Shown here in pieces: positions 56,814 through 64,000 of a stretch of 64,000 nucleotides of DNA (the first letter of the stretch is position 1; each line of letters begins with the position of its first letter). The translations under genes and the position numbers were made by a program. Source of the stretch: Geosiphon pyriformis (lineage: Eukaryota > Glomeromycota > Glomeromycetes > Archaeosporales > Geosiphonaceae). The notes below the pieces were generated by a model. The model saw only the letters and a list, made by a program, of their open reading frames with translations, was not told where the DNA came from and did not search any database. The stretch spans positions 726,604-790,603 of the forward strand of contig JAAOMT010000226.1 in the NCBI GenBank assembly GCA_016748015.1. The letters run 5' to 3'.

Positions 56814-58115
56814 TCAAAGAAAGATTGAAGGTGATGAAAGTTTTACAAACTGGATTGCATTAATTCTCACCATTCTGCCTTTCATGTAAGTGTTCTCGAT
56901 TAAATGAATTACGAGTTTAGCAAATTCTATTTGTGTATAGCAAAAGAAATCTTTTGACCTAAAAAGAAACCAGAATGCTAAAGAGTTTGGCAGATTGGTA
57001 ATTACCTGATGCTTTTCTCAATGTCTGAGGAAATTCCAACATATTCATAAATTTAACCAGCGTTTGACTCGGAAGTTTTTTTTGACATAGGTGTATTTGA
57101 AGTAAGTGAAAAAAAATTTTGGAAACCGAATTGGTAAATGAAAATAAAGCTGTAAATTTTAAACTGGGTGCGATGGCGAGGACCCTAATTCCGTATATAT
57201 AAAGGTCACGTGTCATTTGAACTTTAGGGAACAGAATTTTTGGATATTAGAATTATCAAAGTGTTTATTATTTCAATTTTAAAAACCAAACGAAAGATCC
57301 TAATGCTCATGCATAATTCAGACAATTCCACCCTTTGATGCAGAGTATTCAACTAGAACAGGTTCCCCTTCAATATATGCAATTTAGAAAAAGTTAATTA
57401 TAGCACCCATTCACCTTTGCGAGAAGAGAATACTTAAATAAAATTCCAGATAAACCGGAATTTAACAAGTGGGTGAAAGATCTTTTAAAAACTATCCTCT
57501 TCTTCAGGTTCTTGTTTGATTATAAGAGCTGCTACTTGACTTACAACATTAATTGTCCCAATCTAGGGAAGCAAAATTTCTCTTTATTTCAGTTTAAAAA
57601 GCTTAACGATTAAACAAAGAACCAATACTTACCAAATTTATATAACTATTTTTTTGACCTACTCTAAATATATTGCCATTCCATCGAATTCACAGTCTAT
57701 TTCATGACAAAAACAATATAAATGAGAACTAAAGGAAGCTTATTTCTTCACTATTTAATACAAAGAAGGATAGGGACTTTCTTCAAACTCAATATCTCAC
57801 TGCAGTTGATCACTCCGCAACTTCTTCGATTGCTTTTTGAACTTGGTTTTTTGAATACAAATTTCTCTAAGAAATTACTGATCAGCATTTTTTATATAAA
57901 AATATAGAATGCTTATTTACCTTAGAATTAATATCAGCCTTAAGATGTAAGATCTGTGATTTGAAGATTAATACAATCAAGTTTGAAGTTAGTATATCTT
58001 GCCAAAAAGTAAACTTTACACACTCAGAGCTTGGAATATTTTCTAGAATCTGACCACTATGTTTGCCTCAAGTTTCAAAAGCACGATCACAGTGGCTTCG
58101 CCTAACCCACTTGAT
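56814..58115 (-). pseudogene. Short-chain dehydrogenase (HSD17B10-like) pseudogene
   Basis: Minus-strand pieces line up in order with mitochondrial type II 3-hydroxyacyl-CoA dehydrogenase of the SDR family. 58115-58050: SSGLGEATVIVLLKLEANIV, the Rossmann nucleotide-binding motif. After a one-base frame change: LENIPSSECVKF, then (57890-57840) KNQVQKAIEEVAE. 57660-57487: YINL|IGTINVVSQVAALIIKQEPEEED with an intact GT-AG intron. Near 57375-57340: VEYSASKGGIV, the catalytic YxxxK. 57216-57000: RDLYIYGIRVLAIAPSLKFT. 56935-56814: EFAKLVIHLIENTYMKGRMV and the end of the fold. Splice sites between several pieces are still good, but stops (for example after GGIV and EEVAE) and frameshifts break the gene, and conserved glycines are lost. 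The intact gene would oxidise 3-hydroxyacyl-CoA or hydroxysteroids with NAD. Confidence 0.8.
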
Positions 58116-60150
58116 CTGCATAGATAACAATGTAAAAAGTTACAAAATGATAATTCCGGAAAATATGTCCAAAAAGGGAAACAAACAAGACTTTAGATGG
58201 ATAAGAAAAATCGAAATTTAAATTTCTTACCCTCCTGTAATGAAAAAGGCTTTCCTTTTGAAAAATCAAGTTTTTAAGGCAAGATTGTTGAAGAAGTAAA
58301 CATCAAGAGTCGTTATTTTGTTGGGATTTTTAACTGTTTTCATAGATGCGTAGTTTGCATCGAGATCTCGTAGTAGAATTGGCAAAAAATCTCTTAGCCT
58401 GGAATATAGCTAAAAATCTCTGAAATTCTCGAAGCTTAAAATTCTAGTTTTTGTTTGAATTGTATTTTATCAACCAAAGATCCCGAAGAAGTAAAGATAA
58501 ATTTGGCTATTTTTTAAAAAATTTATAAGATTTGATTAATTACTCATTTGGATGGCAAGGGTTAGAGGGAAAAATTTTGCTCTATTTTTAATAATTTAGA
58601 ACATCTTATAAAACCATTAAGAGTAATTTACTTGTGTTTTCACGAAAAATCTCAATTAGAAAACATTTGATCTTATGAAAAACATCTTATCTTGCGAATT
58701 TATTCTTATATATGAAGGTCAATATATCACTAGCTACATTCCTGCTTTGAAAATTGCACTGGAAATTTGGAGTTTTAAACACATGCTTCAGCACACTCAG
58801 TAAAGTACTCCTGAAATTTTTATCTTTGAATATGCTTGATTGCATGATATAAATTTTGTGGAAGACAAATACATTTTCTTAGATATTATCCAATTGGACT
58901 GATTTTCGAAACCAATACTTGCCAGTTTTTAAATCTTCCGCAATACTAATGCCAGTGATATAGAACAACGGTCTGAAGAAAATTAGCAGGACAAAATTTT
59001 TTGCTATCAAAGTTTATGAGCTGCACCAAATTTTTATAAAAGATCAATCTCAAGACAATTCAAAAATAACCTCAAGTTGTAAAATAATATTTTTTATTAA
59101 AAATAGTAATTAAGTAATGAATGCACAAATTTGTTATAGGGTTTTTAAATATTTTAGATAAAATCACACTTTTTGTGTTATTTACCAAGAATAATAATTT
59201 AATAGTTTATATGTAATATAAATAACTTTTTATAATTTTTATGTATTAATATATATTTAAAATATATAAAATATATAAAGGTAATACTCTATATTTTCTG
59301 TAAAATTGATACATAATATATTAGTAATCTTAATCAAAAATTATTGTTTCAAGATTGCTAATGTTTAGATTTATAAACTGGCTAAGAAAATTGTACAAAA
59401 GTTTCAAAGGTTAATAATTTTATTGAATATATGTAATAAAACAATAATAAAATTATTATTAAAATAAGACTAAAAAGCAAAAATTTCATAATATAATGAA
59501 TAATTTGTCATGCAATAAGAAATTTCATCAACCTATATAGATTTATATTAATTTAGTTATTTAGTCAAATATGAATAATAATGCATTTGTTCTAAGATTT
59601 CACAAGTAATATGTTGCATTTTCACAAGATATCAGCAATCATGATGTCAGAAAGTTACTTGCACAGAAAACGATCCAGTTTAGACGTCGATTCCTTTGTA
59701 AAATTTGCATATTACATAAATTGGACTTACATAATAATATGGAGTTTATGTAAGAATGTGTAGGCTTTAATGTAGGCGTTTACCAAAGTTGAATATTTTC
59801 AAAAATTCTTGTAAAATAGCCTCTATTTTTGATGTTATTTCATTCAATCACAGCATTTAGACCATTTGACAATCTGAATTTTGTTACTTTCAAGCTTAGC
59901 CAACTAAAGCAATAAATTTTCCTTTTGAAAGAAACAATTAAAAAAATCTCTTTTAAAGATTCTTTACTTCAGAGTACAATTGTAAAAATGGCACTTCACC
60001 AAATTTTCATTATGAAAATTATTAAATAGATTATTGGAAATTTAAAAATAACAAATTTATGGATCACAGAAAAAATATCCATGAATAACTGAATACCAAT
60101 ATATAAGTAAAATTCAAAACACCCATAGAAAAGCTATCTTTCACAATTAA
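58116..60150. other. Intergenic, partly AT-rich
   Basis: About 2 kb. The 5' part of the dehydrogenase pseudogene, if ever present, is not recognisable. 59080-59560 is a small AT-rich, CpG-poor block like the larger ones. No gene is supported. Confidence 0.5.
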
Positions 60151-60856
60151 TTAGTTTAGTCCATTATCAACTGTTGCCGGCTTCTCACCTGTTTTAGGCT
60201 TCTCCCCTGTTGTAGGCTTCTCACCTGTTGTCAACTTCTCGATCTTTCTGATAAGCGTCATATATCGAGCACGACACGCTTGACGATTTCTTGACGGAAA
60301 ATTATCAGTCGCAATATGCGCCCAATTAACCTCCTTGGCAATGGTTTCGAGAAGGAGTTTATCTTCTTCTAGAGTCCAATGGGCGGGCTTAGCTCGCTCG
60401 CCAGCGCCCTCGGCAGAAGACTTCTCGCTTTTCTCTTTTTTCTCTTTTTTCTCCTTGTTCGTCGTCGAATTTGTTTTCGCCAACTTGTGATCGTCAACAA
60501 CCTTCTGTGACTGTTTTTTGTCTAAAGGAGCTTTAGTTTTCTGACCCTTATCAGATATTTGTTTTTTGGCCTTTGCGCCAGTTTCCTTCTTAGGTTTTTT
60601 CGTAGGTCTGTCTTCCTCTAACTAAATTTTTGTAAAAGATTTGAATTACTTTGTTGTTTGGTTTTCAAATATTTTTGATTTCAACTTTTACCTCAACTGG
60701 TGTTGGAGGTAGTTCATCCTCGGTTTTTCCTTTATTTCTAGGCGACTGACCTTCTGCTGTGTCCGTATTATCTTCTTTTTTGAGAGAGCGATTGTTTAAT
60801 GTCTTTTCGTCATGATTTTGCTCACTATCAGATTGAGATTCGCTATTATCGGTCAT
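60151..60856 (-). CDS. Myb/SANT-like DNA-binding protein C
   Basis: Two minus-strand exons (60856-60692 and 60621-60151) give 211 residues. The N-terminus is acidic and Ser/Asn-rich (MTDNSESQSDSEQNHDEK). A long Lys-rich region (PTKKPKKETGAKAKKQ, NKEKKEKKEKSEKSS) suggests nuclear location. The Myb/SANT-like repeat (about 135-185) reads HWTLEEDKLLLETIAKEVNW, HIATDNFPSRNRQACRARYM. It ends in a TGEKP repeat (four units of TTGEKP, TTGEKP, KTGEKP, ...), reminiscent of zinc-finger linkers but without any Cys/His finger. The domain is clearly homologous to genes at 41927 and 46197. It lies upstream of, and divergent from, the methyltransferase gene, 790 bases away. Specific DNA target unknown. Confidence 0.88.
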
Positions 60857-61647
60857 TTTCTTTCAGCTTGTGTGTGGAATAAAATAAGAATATCGGCTCA
60901 TTTTTATGATAAAATTCTGGCCTTTTATGCTGAGAAGTTTTCTAATGCTGTCACTATGAGATCATCCTTACTAAAAGTGCAGCCAATTTGTGTATAACTT
61001 ACACTTCATTCAAATGATTGACTTATACATTATTCAATTTCTGAGGCTTTAGCCTGACCTCACAAATTTCTTGATTTAGGAAAATTGATTTTATTAGCTG
61101 ACACTAAAAATCAACGTAGAGTATTCTAAAAAGGCTTCTCTTGAAAAATTTTATTTATCGATTTATGAAAAGTTTGTCCATTATCATTTGAAAAAAAAAC
61201 TGCGCAACCTGCAAATCCGCTAAGATGCTAGCAATCTAATTCGTTCCTTGACGGGTGGTTAATCTTTCCAAAATCTTTGGGCATTTGGGTTTTAAGCTTT
61301 AAACCGGATAACGATTAAAAGCGAGATTTTAAGAAAATTATTGCTTTCTCGACAACCTGGGAGAAATCTAAAATTTTATAAAATTTGAATATATCAATAC
61401 TTCCGATTTTTGATTCATAAAATGTTTTGGATGTTAGATAAAAAATGGCTCAAAAAGTTGGCGCCTTTAACTGATTAAGAAAAATGAGAGTTTATATATG
61501 GCACCTCTGATTTGAGAAGCAAAAAATACAACCGGTCATCTTAATCGAATTACATGGCAAAATGGTAAAATTTTTGAAATTTATTATTTATGAATTAAAC
61601 CACTTGCTCAGTTATGTTTTTCTTTAAATGGAAGTAGTCGTCATCCA
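60857..61647. other. Intergenic between divergent genes
   Basis: About 790 bases between the start of Myb-like protein C and the start region of the methyltransferase. It should contain both promoters. No particular motif can be supported. Confidence 0.5.
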
Positions 61648-62986
61648 ATGGCAAAAATTTGGCAAAAATTTTTGTTGGGGACCTCTTCTGTGGTTGTGGT
61701 GGCCTTAGCTTAGGAGCAAAACAAGCTGGGTTCTCCTTGAAATGGGCTATTGATATTGACCATAATGCGTGCTTGACATATAAACATAACCATCCCGAGT
61801 CTTTTGTATTCGAGGAACCGATTGAAAATTTTCTTAACCGTTTGGACGACCAATGGTTCAATGTGGAAGTGCTTTTGGCTGCACCTCCATGCCAGGGTTT
61901 CTCCAACGCAAATACTCGGGGAACTAGAGAAGGCCGGAAAGAAAAAAACATGCTTCTTTTTAATGTTAGTGATGCGGTACGTATTTTACGCCCGAAAATA
62001 CTTTTAATGGAAAATGTCGTAGGGTTTCATAGTCGAAAAGAAAGCCAAGGGTTAACGGCAGAGTTTTATTCGCGGTTGACAAATATGGAGTAAGAGAAAA
62101 TTAGTGATGAATTAAACGGTTTTTTTTCAATAAAAATACCAATGAAAATGTTTTTGCTGCATCTTTCAATTCAAAAGATATACCTTCGAAACAACAATAC
62201 TGTCTTCTGCCAATTTTGGGGCGCCTCAAAAGCGCAAACGTTTCTTTTTATTGGCTGCTTTTCAAGGTCAGCCTATCCCGAGATGGCCAAAGGTAACCCA
62301 CTTTGTTTGGGAAGATTTAAAACCCAACGAGAGGGAAGAATGGTTGAGCAAAGGATACTGCGAAACTCCAACTGTACGGGAAGCATTTCAAGGTAAGAAA
62401 ATCTTAGTTTTAATTTGCTAAGCACCGAATGTTAAACTCTTTAATTATTAACTTTTGGCAAAAGGTTTGCCCGTCACGATTGATACTCTGAATCGTGCAA
62501 GGCGACATATCAGCTCTACAGGACCGCAAAGAATATCACAAATCCCAAATGTTGAAGATTTTAATCAGAATTCGCCAGATTATTTTATGCGCCTTGAATA
62601 TAATAAGATCGCATCCACAGTTCTTGCTTCACCCAATCCTGGATGGAAATGCATCCACCCATCCGTATGGAGATGGATCACAGTTCGAGAGTGTGCCCGT
62701 CTCCAGGGATTTCCAGATTCATTTGAAATTCTAAGCGAGAACCAAAGCGTTCCCTCGAAGTATAGACAAGGTCAGCAACGAATTCAAATTTAAGTTCCAT
62801 ATTTATCATATTTTAACAATTCTTTCATTGATAGTTGGCAACGCTGTGTCACCCCCGTTAGCGAAAGCAATTTTATTGGAGATTATGAAGAGTCTCTTGC
62901 AATTAAACAATAAAAATAGAGTAACAGGAAGTAAAATATCCCAGGGTTTTATACGGGCACAAGAAATTATTGTAATAGATGATTGA
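61648..62986 (+). CDS. DNA (cytosine-5) methyltransferase, stand-alone catalytic type
   Basis: Four exons: ~61648-62089, 62178-62392, 62465-62770, 62835-62986, all joins in phase, about 367 residues. C5-methyltransferase motifs occur in canonical order: I DLFCGCGGLSLGAKQAGF (SAM binding), IV PPCQGFSNAN with the catalytic Cys, VI MENV, VIII QKRKRFFLL, IX TVRECARLQGFPDSF, X VGNAVSPPLAKAI. A target-recognition region of about 150 residues lies between VIII and IX. There is no BAH, RFTS, CXXC or chromodomain, unlike DNMT1 or fungal Masc/DIM-2 types; size and motif spacing are those of bacterial C5 enzymes, yet three introns show it is nuclear. Odd point: the ATG at 61648 is out of frame with motif I because ggcaaaaattt is duplicated in tandem (61650-61660, 61661-61671); with one copy the frame would run directly from ATG. 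An unseen upstream exon or a non-ATG start could also serve. Function: cytosine methylation of DNA, target unknown. Confidence 0.88.
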
Positions 62987-63159
62987 GGGAAATCGTTTCT
63001 CAACCATTAATGATGTACTTGACTCTACCAGGAAAGCTCACGTGATTATTTGAGATTTGTATTTAGCCGACAAATGATATGCTACGGAGCTGGAATTATC
63101 AATCAATATATTCTAACCTGATATTTTGAATACCAACGTTTTTTTTCTTTTATTATAAG

Positions 63160-64000
63160 GAATACATCGAAAAAAAAAGAAAGTGAGGCTTTACTTAACA
63201 CAATCTTATCTGAAAAACCACCGAAGAAATCACGAAATGGACAACTAAATAATCAAAGTGTTATAACTCATTATTATTTTCATACTTTAAACAGTTCTTC
63301 ACATTGGAGTATTGAGTTTTGGAGCACTTTGTATAACATTTTGGCACAAATATGCAGAACAATTTTCTTTTTTTTACTAGTGCCAATACTCCAAGTGCTC
63401 ATAATATTAAGCATCAACAATATGTTGATACTTTCTGGTTGTCACCACAGCAATCATTTTAACCAGTTTTTCAAGAAAAATGTTGCATCACCACTCAACA
63501 AACTCATTGGATGACTTGAATTAAGAAATTCTAAACAAGAAATTGGTTAGAGTTTTTGCAATTCCGTCACAAATCTGACTTCACCTCCCGCCAGAACGAG
63601 CAGGAGCATTTAAATGGTTATATAAGCGAATTATTGACCAGGCAGCTGACAAAACATGGTCTCAAAAGGCTGTTAATGCATTCAAAGATTTTGAGGTTTG
63701 TATATTCTATTTATTTATAAGTGATTATACGCTTTATACATTACAATAATATTCTTTCTCAATTAACCATCACAATCAACCAATTTTGGACTAAGCTCAA
63801 GTCTACTAATCCACAAAAGGTTGGTATACAATTTTCTGCTGCATATTTCTTTATTACTGTGAAATCTAATTTTATTATTTTATAGAAAATGCAAAAGAGA
63901 AAATATTTCAACTGCTCTTTTGAACTCTCCAAAATTGCATCAATCTTTAAGGAAATAAAAACGAAATTCATTCCTCATACATTATCTAATAATGATAATT
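63160..64000 (+). other. Possible unidentified gene, running off the window
   Basis: Two plus-strand stretches look coding. 63160-63360 is open and reads SKKKESEALLNTILSEKPPK, then HWSIEFWSTLYNILAQICRT. 63590-63696 reads LPPERAGAFKWLYKRIIDQA, then KTWSQKAVNAFKDFE, ended by GTTTGT that could be a splice donor; small AG/GT-bounded pieces follow to the window end. Frames between are interrupted and I cannot build a consistent model. No family recognised. It could be the 5' half of a gene continuing beyond 64000 or a relic. Confidence 0.35.

Overview
This is a eukaryotic nuclear window, almost certainly from a fungus. Genes are interrupted by short (about 50-190 bp) AT-rich GT-AG introns, intergenic DNA is extremely AT-rich, and the proteins are fungal in type: a PH-domain protein, an SH3+EH adaptor, a GPI-anchored cysteine-rich protein, a secreted DPBB/expansin-like protein and a type II membrane M28 peptidase. 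Very low GC, many Tc1/pogo DNA transposons, Fanzor (eukaryotic TnpB-like) remnants and small multi-copy secreted families fit an early-diverging, Mucoromycota-like fungus; an arbuscular-mycorrhizal (Glomeromycotina) genome is my best guess, but it is an inference from style, not from a marker gene.

Layout. 0-8.1 kb is a compact housekeeping block on the + strand: a 5'-truncated PH-domain gene, palmitoyl-protein thioesterase 1 (complete, catalytic triad intact), a decayed Tc1 element, and an SH3...proline-rich...EH adaptor. 8.6-10.8 kb is a pogo/Tigger-like transposon with near-identical inverted repeats and a TA duplication. 13-45 kb is an accessory region. It holds five genes for small secreted proteins made of N-x-G-x-x pentapeptide repeats (13.3, 32.8, 36.4, 38.3 and 43.7 kb), a GPI-anchored cysteine-rich gene (15.5-16.8 kb), an M28 metallopeptidase (20.2-22.6 kb), a secreted DPBB protein (25.4-26.2 kb), Fanzor relics, Tc1 elements and a MITE. 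From 41.9 kb on, three paralogous Myb/SANT-like DNA-binding genes appear (41.9, 46.2, 60.2 kb). 46.8-54.3 kb is a gene-free, extremely AT-rich block. 54.3-63 kb carries an unrecognised acidic protein gene, a decayed short-chain dehydrogenase pseudogene (HSD17B10-like), one Myb-like gene and an intron-bearing stand-alone DNA cytosine-5 methyltransferase whose start region is disturbed by an 11-bp tandem duplication.

How it fits together. Most protein genes here act at or beyond the endomembrane system (secretory signal peptides, GPI anchor, type II membrane anchor, lysosomal thioesterase, actin/endocytosis-type SH3-EH and PH adaptors). The most distinctive signal is the pentapeptide-repeat secreted family with its conserved gene structure, and the coexistence of a C5-methyltransferase gene with transposon relics and AT-rich, CpG-poor blocks. 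Splice boundaries were derived by hand from GT/AG sites, reading-frame phase and family similarity; no transcript data were available.
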